Source: Aneurinibacillus tyrosinisolvens
Lineage (GTDB): Bacteria > Bacillota > Bacilli > Aneurinibacillales > Aneurinibacillaceae
Assembly: GCF_001015055.1 (NCBI RefSeq)
Contig: NZ_BBWZ01000034.1
Span: 1-54,730 of the forward strand
Reading direction: 5' to 3'
Length of the DNA stretch: 54,730 nt
The notes below the pieces were generated by a model. It saw nothing but the letters and a program-made list of their open reading frames with translations. It was not told where the DNA came from and did not search any database. This document shows, one piece after another, positions 48,401 to 54,730 of the stretch. A program made the position numbers and the translations under genes. Each line of letters opens with the position of its first letter. Within the stretch, counting starts at the first letter, position 1.

Positions 48401-48429
48401 ATCGTATCCTACTTGCCTTTCATAGTCAA
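48401..48429 (-). promoter_or_regulatory. Promoter of the FAH gene
   Basis: On the minus strand, TTGACT (48429-48424), a 17-base spacer, TACGAT (48406-48401). The operator at 48376-48389 begins just after the expected start site. Confidence 0.72.
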
Positions 48430-48526
48430 GATAGACTTTTATTGGAGCCGATATTTGACGTAATGGGCAGCCAAAATGTATTATTTAGATCCAGAGAGAG
48501 TAAACGAAGTGAAGGGAAGGGATGAA

Positions 48527-49243
48527 ATGAAAGCATTAGATATAAATTTCACACCCGTTGGTGAAAATAAGGCTTTTCTGGATATTGCTAATCAAATAAG
48601 AGATAACATTGAAAAAGGTGTTTTAAAGGTGGATTCCAGATTGCCTTCCGAGCGTGAATTAGCAGAAAAGTTCCGGACTAGCCGGGCAACAGTAAGAGAA
48701 GCATTACGGGCATTAGAGATTATTGGGGTTATTGAAAGCAAGGTAGGGCAGGGGACTTTTATAAAGAACATCAGCTTCTCCAGCATGGACGGTTTATTTG
48801 CAGAAATATCGAAACAAACAAGTCCATCTGAAGTATTTGAAGCCAGGTATGCCTTTGAACCGTATTTAGCCCATTTATCGGCATTAAGGGCGACTCAGGA
48901 AGATTTTATTTCGTTAAAGAGCATACTAGCTGAGTTTGATACGGCAATCGAGAATACGGACATCCAGCAGTTTGAGAAGCTGGATGGCCAATTTCATTAT
49001 GCCATTGCCCTCTCTGCTAAAAATTCGTTCCTGTTACACATGGTTAACATTATAAACAACGTAAGGCTAGAGAAGTTATGGGGAACACTAAAGGAAAGAA
49101 GTTTGAATCCGGATAAAATGAAACAATACCATATTGAACACCATACTATATATCAAGCTATCCATGAACGTGATTCGCACAAGGCGCAGCTTTTAACCTT
49201 GCAGCATTTAAAAAATGTACGTGAAAACATGTTAGGGGACTAA
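48527..49243 (+). CDS. GntR/FadR family transcriptional regulator
   Basis: A 238-residue regulator: N-terminal winged helix ('IANQIRDNIEKGVLKVDSRLPSERELAEKFRTSRATVREALRALEIIGVIESKVGQGTFI') and C-terminal FCD all-helical effector domain with likely metal ligands in 'EARYAFEPYLA', 'QFHYAIA' and 'EHHTIYQAI'. ATG 48527 follows AAGGGATGAA. It sits between two target units, and the motif ATGGTTNGACCAAT at both promoters fits the TGGTnnGACCA type of operator bound by FadR-subfamily members. Likely a substrate-released repressor. Confidence 0.92.
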   Translation: MKALDINFTPVGENKAFLDIANQIRDNIEKGVLKVDSRLPSERELAEKFRTSRATVREALRALEIIGVIESKVGQGTFIKNISFSSMDGLFAEISKQTSPSEVFEARYAFEPYLAHLSALRATQEDFISLKSILAEFDTAIENTDIQQFEKLDGQFHYAIALSAKNSFLLHMVNIINNVRLEKLWGTLKERSLNPDKMKQYHIEHHTIYQAIHERDSHKAQLLTLQHLKNVRENMLGD

Positions 49244-49254
49244 TTGAACTTATG

Positions 49255-49293
49255 AAAACAAGCTTAAAGTTTTCCATCGGGCTTGTTTTTTTA
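49255..49293 (+). terminator. Terminator after gntR
   Basis: Stem AAAACAAGC / GCTTGTTTT followed by T residues. Confidence 0.8.
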
Positions 49294-49331
49294 TTTGCAA
49301 CGAAAAATTTTTTGTAAATTTAAAATCTTTG

Positions 49332-49361
49332 TTGACGAAGTCGGTAGGTGTCCATTATTAT
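49332..49361 (+). promoter_or_regulatory. Promoter of the alpha/beta hydrolase gene
   Basis: TTGACG (49332-49337), an 18-base spacer, TATTAT (49356-49361); the GntR operator follows at 49375-49388. Confidence 0.7.
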
Positions 49362-49374
49362 ATGGATTATAAAC

Positions 49375-49388
49375 ATGGTTCGACCAAT
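49375..49388 (+). promoter_or_regulatory. GntR operator at the hydrolase promoter
   Basis: ATGGTTCGACCAAT, the same 14-mer as at 48376-48389 (minus strand) apart from one central base. It lies about 13 bases after the -10, where a repressor would block elongation or opening. Confidence 0.75.
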
Positions 49389-49436
49389 TTTATATTTTCA
49401 CAACCAATTTTAATTCAAAATGGAGGAGGTACATAG

Positions 49437-50216
49437 GTGCTTAGTCAAATGAATAGCCTTCAAATTAACTATGAAGTTAAAGGAACCGGTGATGTAGTCG
49501 TATTTGTTCATGGGTTAGGTGGAAGTTTAAACATCTGGAACAGCCAGGTAAACGTTTGTTCCCGGTATTATAAAACAATAACCTATGATTTGAGAGGATC
49601 AGGCCGTACAGAAACTTCTCATCCAGAATACTCTATTAGCCAATATGTAGAAGATTTGAAAGACCTTCTTGAGCAAGAAAACGTAGATTCCGCCCACTTA
49701 GTCGGACATTCCATGGGCACTCTTATCATTCAGCATTTTGCAACCCGCTACCCGGAAAAAGTGAAAAGCCTTGCCCTAGTTGGCGGTATTGTTGAAATTC
49801 CGCCTGCAGGTAAAGATGGATTAGCCGCCCGCTCTGAACTGGTAAAAGAAAAAGGGATGGATGCGGTAGCTGACGCAATTACTGAAGGCGGTTTGTCCGC
49901 TTATACTAAATTTGCAAATCCTGCGCTTGTGGGATTAGTACGTGAATTGTTACAGCGGAACGATTCGGAAGGCTATGCGGCATCATGCAGAGCACTTGCA
50001 GATGGCAAGGCCATTGAGCATGAGGAAATAACGCAGCCTGTTCTCCTGATTGTAGGAGATGAAGATAAAACGAGCCCGATTCGGATGGCTCAACAGCTTT
50101 ATAAAGGTTTTTCCAATGCAAAGTTAGAGATAATCCCAGACTGCGGCCACTGGGCAACTATTGAAAAACCGAATGATGTTAACCGTGCTTTATTAACCTT
50201 TTTGACCACGCTCTAA
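49437..50216 (+). CDS. Alpha/beta hydrolase
   Basis: A 259-residue hydrolase similar to 3-oxoadipate enol-lactonase and meta-cleavage product hydrolases: HGLGGSLNIW (oxyanion), 'YDLRGSGRTE', nucleophile GHSMGT (Ser about 93), acid Asp in 'GDEDKTSP', His in 'DCGHWATIEKP'. It starts at GTG 49437 behind GGAGGAGGT. First gene of the second GntR-controlled unit; the amidohydrolase gene follows. The substrate is unknown. Confidence 0.88.
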   Translation: MLSQMNSLQINYEVKGTGDVVVFVHGLGGSLNIWNSQVNVCSRYYKTITYDLRGSGRTETSHPEYSISQYVEDLKDLLEQENVDSAHLVGHSMGTLIIQHFATRYPEKVKSLALVGGIVEIPPAGKDGLAARSELVKEKGMDAVADAITEGGLSAYTKFANPALVGLVRELLQRNDSEGYAASCRALADGKAIEHEEITQPVLLIVGDEDKTSPIRMAQQLYKGFSNAKLEIIPDCGHWATIEKPNDVNRALLTFLTTL

Positions 50217-50220
50217 AATT

Positions 50221-50266
50221 CATTGCTAGTTCGGAAGGATAACGAATGCTTTCTGGACTAGCAATG
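50221..50266 (+). repeat. Inverted repeat between the hydrolase and amidohydrolase genes
   Basis: CATTGCTAGT (50221-50230) and ACTAGCAATG (50257-50266) form a perfect 10-bp stem without a T-run. It may be an mRNA processing or stabilising hairpin inside the operon, or a protein-binding site. Confidence 0.5.
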
Positions 50267-50344
50267 TCAAATCCATTAAATTGTAAGGGCATACATTTAG
50301 GAAAATTAGATTGAAAATTCAATATATTGAGAGGGGATGTATTT

Positions 50345-51628
50345 ATGAAGGCAAAATTATTACGTAATGGCTTGTTAATTGACGGCACAGGACAAAAAGA
50401 GAAAGCTGGCATTGATGTATTAATTGAAGGGAATCGAATCACTGCTGTTGGTCCCGGATTACAAGTTCCATCCCAGTATCAATCTCAAGATATTGACATT
50501 ATTGAATTGAATGGTAAAACCATTATGCCTGGTATGACAGAAGCGCATACTCATTTAACCTGGAACAATTCCCTCTACATTCAAGATATTGATTTTGCGC
50601 CGATTGAAGAAACGATGGTTGCGGCGATTAAGAATGCCGAAATCATGGTTAAGAGCGGCTATACTTCTTGTGTAAGTGCTGCCGCCAGAGGCCGGGTGGA
50701 CATCGCAATCCGTGATGCCATTAACCGTGGCAGTCTCATTGGCCCTCGATTGCTTGCGAATGGAGCTGAAGTTTCCGCGACAGGAAGCTTCACTGATTTA
50801 CACCCAAGTCACGTACAGGTAAGTGGATTATCGATTCTGGCTGATGGGGAAGATGCGGTACGCCGCACCGTAAGAAGCCTATTTAAAGAAGGGGCCGATC
50901 TCGTCAAATTGAATGTAAGCGGTGAGAGTCTTACACCGCACGCCCGTAATGAAATGACGCTTTATACGTATAAAGAAGTGCGGGCTGCTGTCGAAGAAGC
51001 GCACGCACGCGGAAAAAGAGTTTATACACACGCGCGTTCCTCGGATTCGGTAAAAATTTGTGTAGAAGCAGAAGTTGATATTATTGCTCATGCGGACTTT
51101 ATTAATGATGAAGTGTTTGAAATGGTAGTGGAAAACAAAGATAGACTTTTCATTGTACCTGGTTTAAACTGGCTCGTTTCCACGATTGAAGAAGGCGCTA
51201 AATACTTTGGACAGGAAGCGATTGACGCTACCGGGTATAAAGAAGGATTGGAAATTGCCCTCAAAAATATGAGACGTCTCTATCAAGCTGGCGTTCGTAT
51301 CTTACCGGGTGGAGATTACGGATTCAAGTGGTGTCCACATGGCGGATATGCAAGAGATTTGGAGCACTTTGTAAAACTGGTTGGCATGGATCCGATGGAC
51401 GTAATTGTCTCTGCTACAAAATATGGTGCCCAAATCATGGAGATGGAAGATGAATTGGGCACTATAGAAGTCGGAAAGCTCGCGGATATCGTCGTTGTTG
51501 ATGGAAACCCACTAGAGGATATTACAGTATTGCAGGATCACAGTAAATTAGAAGTCATTCTAAAAGACGGAGAATACATTACCAACCTTCTGGAAGTTGC
51601 CCATCAAGTAGAGGATACAGTAGCCTAA
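50345..51628 (+). CDS. Amidohydrolase family protein
   Basis: A 427-residue metal-dependent hydrolase of the imidazolonepropionase/prolidase type: N-terminal composite sheet with 'GTGQKEKAGIDVLIEGNRITAVGPG', metal motif HTH in 'PGMTEAHTHL', 'LVKLNVSGE' (Lys that may bridge metals), 'YTHARSSDSVK', 'DIIAHADFI', catalytic Asp in 'LPGGDYG', and a C-terminal 'GTIEVGKLADIVVVDGNPLEDI'. ATG 50345 follows GAGAGGGGATG. Grouped with the FAH enzyme and alpha/beta hydrolase, it suggests opening of a lactam, imide or amide in a catabolic route. Confidence 0.9.
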   Translation: MKAKLLRNGLLIDGTGQKEKAGIDVLIEGNRITAVGPGLQVPSQYQSQDIDIIELNGKTIMPGMTEAHTHLTWNNSLYIQDIDFAPIEETMVAAIKNAEIMVKSGYTSCVSAAARGRVDIAIRDAINRGSLIGPRLLANGAEVSATGSFTDLHPSHVQVSGLSILADGEDAVRRTVRSLFKEGADLVKLNVSGESLTPHARNEMTLYTYKEVRAAVEEAHARGKRVYTHARSSDSVKICVEAEVDIIAHADFINDEVFEMVVENKDRLFIVPGLNWLVSTIEEGAKYFGQEAIDATGYKEGLEIALKNMRRLYQAGVRILPGGDYGFKWCPHGGYARDLEHFVKLVGMDPMDVIVSATKYGAQIMEMEDELGTIEVGKLADIVVVDGNPLEDITVLQDHSKLEVILKDGEYITNLLEVAHQVEDTVA

Positions 51629-51682
51629 GAGGAATGATTGTGGATTATTCAATACTAGAAACCTTGCTTTTATCAAACTTAT

Positions 51683-51722
51683 AAAACAACAGCCGAAACC
51701 ATTTAGGTTCGGCTGTTGTTTT
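51683..51722. terminator. Bidirectional terminator
   Basis: Stem AACAACAGCCGAAACC / GGTTCGGCTGTTGTT with A and T tracts on both sides, between the converging amidohydrolase and DoxX genes. Confidence 0.9.
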
Positions 51723-51747
51723 ACTGCCCACAAGTACTATTTACGTA

Positions 51748-52155
51748 TTACAGGTTTTCTGTTTTACGGAATAAGGAGTCGAGGGAATACAATTGACTTC
51801 CGCTAATTGCAAGGTAGATAGAGAGTGCCAGTAGAGCCAGATCCAGCTCATATCCGGCCATTTGTCCGTTGCCCATAAATCCAACAGCGAGTTTAACGGT
51901 AACAATGGCTCCAACCATGACGAGGGCAAATAAAATCGATACAATACGTGTTCCGATGCCTAAAATCATCGCAAGGCCGCCAACTAATTCAATCGTGGCC
52001 ACGATATAAGCCATGAACCCTGGAACCCCGATACTCTGAAAGAATCCCGCAGTATTACCGAGACCCATCTGGAATTTAGCCAGGCCATGAATGAAAAATG
52101 TAATCCCTATCACCAAACGAAGAATAAGTGCACCTGTTTCATATTTTCTAACCAT
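51748..52155 (-). CDS. DoxX family membrane protein (CatD/MhqP-like)
   Basis: A 135-residue protein with four membrane helices: 'LRLVIGITFFIHGLAKFQMG', 'VATIELVGGLAMILGIGTR', 'YELDLALLALSIYLAISGSQ'. It follows the dioxygenase gene by 42 bases on the same strand, the same partnership as catD-catE in B. subtilis, where it is induced by catechol and quinones. TAGGGAGAAG precedes the ATG at 52155. Confidence 0.9.
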   Translation of the reverse strand: MVRKYETGALILRLVIGITFFIHGLAKFQMGLGNTAGFFQSIGVPGFMAYIVATIELVGGLAMILGIGTRIVSILFALVMVGAIVTVKLAVGFMGNGQMAGYELDLALLALSIYLAISGSQLYSLDSLFRKTENL

Positions 52156-52197
52156 ATTTTCAACTTCTCCCTAAAAGAATTTTTATAAGATCGATAA

Positions 52198-52965
52198 TTA
52201 AAATTGCAGGCAAAGATAGCTTAACGTGCCTAAATCATAACTTTGATGAATTACTTTTGCTTTTGCCTGCGGGTCTCCGCTTCCCATCGCGATAAAGAAA
52301 GGAACGAAGTGTTCCGCCCGTGGAACAGCCAGGCGGGCATGAGGCGCCTGCTCATCGTATTTGAAAAGCGAATCCAAATCTTTGTTGTGTACCTTTTCGA
52401 TCAGCCAATCGTCAAATTCAATCGCCCACGGTTCTGCAGTTGTTTGTTCCCATTTCACCATCCGTAAATTATGGACTGTCACCCCGCTGCCGATAATCAA
52501 AATGTCTTCCTTCCCAAGTCCTTGAAGGGCCTCGCCGATTTTGAACTGCTCCCCCGGAGAAAGGTAAGGATTGACCGAGACCTGAACCACAGGAATATCC
52601 GCTTTTGGATACAGATGGTGGAGCAGTGTCCAGGAACCGTGGTCTAATCCTCTTGTAGTATCTTTCCTTACTGTTATTCCCTGTTTTCTGAACCTCTCTT
52701 CCAGCATGGAGGCTAATTTGCTTGAGCCTTTCGCCGGATACTTCATCGCATACAGTTCATCCGGAAATCCACCAAAATCATAAATGGTATCATATACACC
52801 ATCTATAGAAGAAATGGCAAGAACATTACTTTCCCAGTGTGCGGTAAAAATCACAATGGCTTTTGGCTTAATTTGTTCACCGAGATTTTTAAGAAAACGA
52901 GTGTATTCAGTATCTTCAACCGCGATCATGGGAGAACCATGCGCTAAAAATAAAGACGGAACCAT
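52198..52965 (-). CDS. Extradiol ring-cleavage dioxygenase (LigB/DODA family)
   Basis: A 255-residue class III extradiol dioxygenase-like enzyme with metal ligands in 'LFLAHGSPM' (His about 10) and 'IFTAHWES' (His about 45), 'YDFGGFPDELYAMKYPAKG', catalytic His in 'TRGLDHGSWTLLHHLYP' and 'PRAEHFVPFFIAMG'. Members open catechols or act as DOPA dioxygenases, or are MhqO-type detoxification enzymes by role. The start at 52965 has AAGGAGG upstream; the frame is open to 53031 across the promoter. Divergent from hxlR. Confidence 0.92.
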   Translation of the reverse strand: MVPSLFLAHGSPMIAVEDTEYTRFLKNLGEQIKPKAIVIFTAHWESNVLAISSIDGVYDTIYDFGGFPDELYAMKYPAKGSSKLASMLEERFRKQGITVRKDTTRGLDHGSWTLLHHLYPKADIPVVQVSVNPYLSPGEQFKIGEALQGLGKEDILIIGSGVTVHNLRMVKWEQTTAEPWAIEFDDWLIEKVHNKDLDSLFKYDEQAPHARLAVPRAEHFVPFFIAMGSGDPQAKAKVIHQSYDLGTLSYLCLQF

Positions 52966-52997
52966 TCTTTGAACCTCCTTACATTGAAGTTTGTTGT

Positions 52998-53065
52998 TTA
53001 CTTTTCGTAAGTTAGTATATAATAATAACAAACGAACGTCAATACAGATTAGTTACGAAAAGTAA
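52998..53065. promoter_or_regulatory. Dioxygenase promoter with two inverted HxlR-type boxes
   Basis: The minus-strand promoter TTGACG (53042-53037), 17-base spacer, TATACT (53019-53014) is flanked by TTACTTTTCGTAA (52998-53010) and its exact reverse complement TTACGAAAAGTAA (53053-53065). Each box is a TTAC-N5-GTAA half-palindrome like YodB/CatR sites. One covers the start site, the other lies upstream toward hxlR. Confidence 0.78.
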
Positions 53066-53119
53066 TTTATTTAATAAAGGTAATAAAGTATTATAATAAT
53101 AGGAGATTGAGGTGATAAC

Positions 53120-53443
53120 ATGAACCCATTTTTACTCTGTCCAAGATTTGAGAAAGGGATGCAAATCCTAAGTAAACGTTGGACTGGCTTAATCATTTCC
53201 CACCTTCTTTCTGGCCCTCAGCGATTTTGTACCATTGAAGCGGATCTTCCTATTAGCGGAAGGCTCTTATCGGAAAGGCTGAAGGATTTAGAAAGCGAAG
53301 GGATTGTCAACCGTCAGGTTTTTCCGGAGGTTCCTGTTCGGATAGAATATTCTTTAACGGAAAAAGGCCTCGCCCTGGAGCCTGTAATAAGTGAAATTGC
53401 AAAGTGGTCCCAAGCGTGGATAGAAATCGAAGGAGAATCGTAA
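53120..53443 (+). CDS. HxlR family transcriptional regulator
   Basis: A 107-residue winged-helix regulator with the family start '[30 protein letters not shown]', '[40 protein letters not shown]'. The single Cys near the N-terminus (about residue 7, 'FLLCPRFE') corresponds to the thiol sensor Cys6/Cys7 of YodB and CatR. Divergent from the dioxygenase-DoxX unit with two operator-like boxes between them. GAGGTGATAAC precedes the ATG. Likely senses quinones or diamide-like stress by thiol chemistry. Confidence 0.93.
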   Translation: MNPFLLCPRFEKGMQILSKRWTGLIISHLLSGPQRFCTIEADLPISGRLLSERLKDLESEGIVNRQVFPEVPVRIEYSLTEKGLALEPVISEIAKWSQAWIEIEGES

Positions 53444-53445
53444 GC

Positions 53446-53682
53446 ATGCATATAAATGAGAAGACGCTAGCGTTATTGAAGGCTGAAGTACAAAAAATTG
53501 AACGCTTAATTCAGATACAGAAAGACAATCTAAATAATCCAGGCTGTCCCGTTTATGAAGAAGTTCTGGATACGCAAATTTTTGGGTTATCCCGCATTAT
53601 TGATTTCACCGTTCAGCTGGATTTAATAAGTGCTGAAAAAGGGAAGGGAATTTTAAACGAGTTGGAAAGAAGACTCGTTTAA
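53446..53682 (+). CDS. YlaN family (UPF0358/DUF1507) protein
   Basis: A 78-residue helical protein. '[41 protein letters not shown]' matches the YlaN core ([40 protein letters not shown]). YlaN is a small conserved Bacillales protein linked to Fur and iron use. This copy is slightly shorter than usual. ATG 53446 is three bases after the hxlR stop, with GAAGGAG upstream inside hxlR, so it is co-translated. An odd place for it: probably a paralogue of the housekeeping gene. Confidence 0.85.
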   Translation: MHINEKTLALLKAEVQKIERLIQIQKDNLNNPGCPVYEEVLDTQIFGLSRIIDFTVQLDLISAEKGKGILNELERRLV

Positions 53683-53721
53683 GAAGGCTGTATTCAATCT
53701 TACTAAATGCTCTTTATAGGA

Positions 53722-53761
53722 AAAAATAAAAAGACCAGCTTGCTCGGTCTTTTTATTTTTT
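53722..53761 (+). terminator. Terminator of the hxlR unit
   Basis: Stem AAAATAAAAAGACC / GGTCTTTTTATTTT with further T. Confidence 0.88.
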
Positions 53762-53879
53762 CCTTTATTTGCACCGCGCTCTAAAATATCGAATCTTTAC
53801 AGCAGGACGTATAAAAAGTAACGAAATGTAAAATATAAATTTTGAAGTTAAATTTAAGAAAAAAGGGGTTTAATTAGCC

Positions 53880-54242
53880 GTGCTGAGAAAACTGCAAATT
53901 GCACTGATGGCCTTCATGCTGACAACTGTTCTGGGAACTCAGGTTTTTGCTGAGGATATGGGTACAACTAACAATAATCCATATGCAAATCCGGCTGGAA
54001 ACCGGGATGGTTACACGAACACGGCAGGTAATCGAGATGGTTATACAAATACAGCGGGTTACCGGGATGGTTACACGAATACGGCTGGTTATCGAGGCGA
54101 TAATAGAGGTGCTCGAACTACCGCTGCACCTGATGGTGCCAGACGCCGCGATTGGGGCTGGCTGGGATTATTAGGATTAGCGGGTCTTTTAGGCGCACGT
54201 GGAGGAAATAAAAATCCACAGCCTAATCGCAACCAACCATAA
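53880..54242 (+). CDS. WGxxGxxG-type secreted repeat protein
   Basis: A 120-residue exported protein: signal peptide with cleavage after 'TQVFA' (about residue 24), then tandem repeats of 'NRDGYTNTAG'/'YRDGYTNTAG' (four copies, about 41-73), then 'RRRDWGWLGLLGLAGLLGARGG', the WGxxGxxG hydrophobic tail followed by an Asn/Pro-rich basic end. Proteins with this tail occur in spore-forming Firmicutes and may be surface-anchored; the function is unknown. It starts at GTG 53880, with AAAAGGGG about 11 bases upstream. Confidence 0.82.
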   Translation: MLRKLQIALMAFMLTTVLGTQVFAEDMGTTNNNPYANPAGNRDGYTNTAGNRDGYTNTAGYRDGYTNTAGYRGDNRGARTTAAPDGARRRDWGWLGLLGLAGLLGARGGNKNPQPNRNQP

Positions 54243-54319
54243 AAAGATATTCGTGAAATAAGTAATCTGCAGGAGCCACTTATCGAAGAGGCTTTTTAAA
54301 ACCTTCAGAGTATGTAAAC

Positions 54320-54350
54320 AAAGCAGCCAGCCTGGCCCAGGCTGGCTCTT
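54320..54350 (-). terminator. Hairpin downstream of the YjcZ-like gene
   Basis: Stem AGCCAGCCT / AGGCTGGCT followed on the minus strand by GCTTTGTTT. Confidence 0.65.
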
Positions 54351-54358
54351 ACCATTCA

Positions 54359-54442
54359 TTAATCACACGCACACGCGATAACTACCAGGAGGATGAAGAG
54401 TACAAGGATAATACTGAATTCATCATCAAAAAAACCAGCCAT
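54359..54442 (-). CDS. YjcZ family sporulation peptide
   Basis: A 27-residue peptide: a short polar start (MAGFFDDEFS) followed by a hydrophobic helix 'IILVLFILLVVIACAC' and a final Asp. This is the YjcZ pattern (Gly/polar start, then FxLIVVLFILLIIV). AGGAGGTGATAGC precedes the ATG at 54442, a perfect ribosome site, which makes the tiny gene credible. YjcZ-like peptides are made in sporulating cells; the role is unknown. Small size would exclude it from most gene calls. Confidence 0.85.
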   Translation of the reverse strand: MAGFFDDEFSIILVLFILLVVIACACD

Positions 54443-54485
54443 GCTATCACCTCCTATATATGTTATCTTCTATGACCTGATAAAC

Positions 54486-54730
54486 TTAGCTGCGCCCGGT
54501 TCTACGGCGACGACCTGTAGTACGGCGACGACCTGTAGTACGGCGACGACCCGTTGTGCGGCGACGCCCTATAGAGCGACGGCGCCATATAATCCAGCCC
54601 GTTCTACCACTGCGTTCACTGCGCCCACTGCGACGCCCGCTGCGCCCGCTTCGACGTCCGCTACGTCCACTGCGCCCGCTCCGACGTCCGCTACGTCCAC
54701 TGCGTCCACTGCGCCCGCTTCGACGTCCGC
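54486..54730 (-). CDS. Arg/Gly/Ser-rich repeat protein, partial
   Basis: The minus strand is open from the window edge to TAA at 54486-54488, giving at least 80 residues, about 40 percent Arg. The upstream part repeats GRSGRRSGRSGRSG; a middle segment reads 'SGRTGWIIWRRRSIG'; the end repeats GRRRTT three times and closes RRTGRS. The N-terminus lies outside the window. The composition resembles spore-coat or DNA-binding protamine-like proteins of spore formers; its neighbour is a YjcZ-like gene. Other explanations, such as a non-coding GC repeat, are less likely given codon-wise periodicity. Confidence 0.7.
   Translation of the reverse strand, partial: GRRSGRSGRSGRSGRRSGRSGRSGRRSGRSGRRSGRSERSGRTGWIIWRRRSIGRRRTTGRRRTTGRRRTTGRRRRTGRS

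Overview
The window looks like a low-to-medium GC, endospore-forming member of the Bacillales. The gene orders trxB-rapZ-yvcK-whiA-crh, cggR-gap-pgk-tpiA-gpmI-eno and secG-est-rnr-smpB-ssrA are the classical Bacillus/Brevibacillus/Aneurinibacillus ones, and Crh, CggR, a CtsR box, a YjcZ-type sporulation peptide and TTG/GTG starts behind strong Shine-Dalgarno sequences fit. I favour the Paenibacillaceae side (Aneurinibacillus/Brevibacillus-like), but this is inference from layout, not from a search.

Layout. 1-1.76 kb: ten tRNA genes (Asn, Glu, Val, Thr, Asp, Phe, Tyr, Gln, Lys, Leu) whose spacers are filled with small covarying hairpin elements; two of these elements end in a second copy of the 3' tail of the tRNA before them. 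1.8-3.2 kb: small hypothetical genes and the first copy of a roughly 220-bp structured repeat. 3.4-9.7 kb: TPR protein, thioredoxin reductase, then rapZ-yvcK-whiA-crh (nucleotide/carbon signalling and cell envelope). 9.8-13 kb: clpP with its own CtsR operator, a hydrolase, a lipoprotein, CsbD, and the second copy of the structured repeat. 13.3-22.1 kb: sigma-54, a glutaredoxin-like protein and the complete lower glycolysis operon under a CggR operator. 22.3-28.9 kb: a Fur-family regulator, secG, two tandem esterases, rnr, an SDR, smpB and tmRNA.

From about 28.9 kb, immediately after the tmRNA gene, the DNA is visibly more AT-rich and the gene content becomes accessory: a decayed MFS transporter, two DedA-type membrane proteins (one fused to a PAP2 domain with altered catalytic residues), an ECF sigma/anti-sigma/membrane protein trio, an RND efflux gene with a frameshift, an exported glycosidase-like protein pair, a zwf remnant before pgi-gnd, several stress proteins with sigma-B-like promoters, and two catabolic or detoxification modules. 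The first module (47.1-51.6 kb) has a GntR regulator, a fumarylacetoacetase-family hydrolase, an alpha/beta hydrolase and an amidohydrolase; the same 14-bp palindrome lies at both target promoters. The second (51.7-53.7 kb) is a DoxX plus extradiol dioxygenase unit divergent from an HxlR regulator, with two inverted TTACTTTTCGTAA boxes, resembling the catechol/quinone-responsive catDE-catR and mhq systems of B. subtilis. The window ends with a WGxxGxxG secreted repeat protein, a 27-residue YjcZ-like peptide and the C-terminal part of an extremely Arg/Gly/Ser-rich protein.

The least explained material is the RNA-like repeat content: the tRNA-spacer elements, the triple hairpin after tRNA-Leu, and the two-copy 220-bp element. 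All show compensatory changes between copies, which argues for selection on structure.
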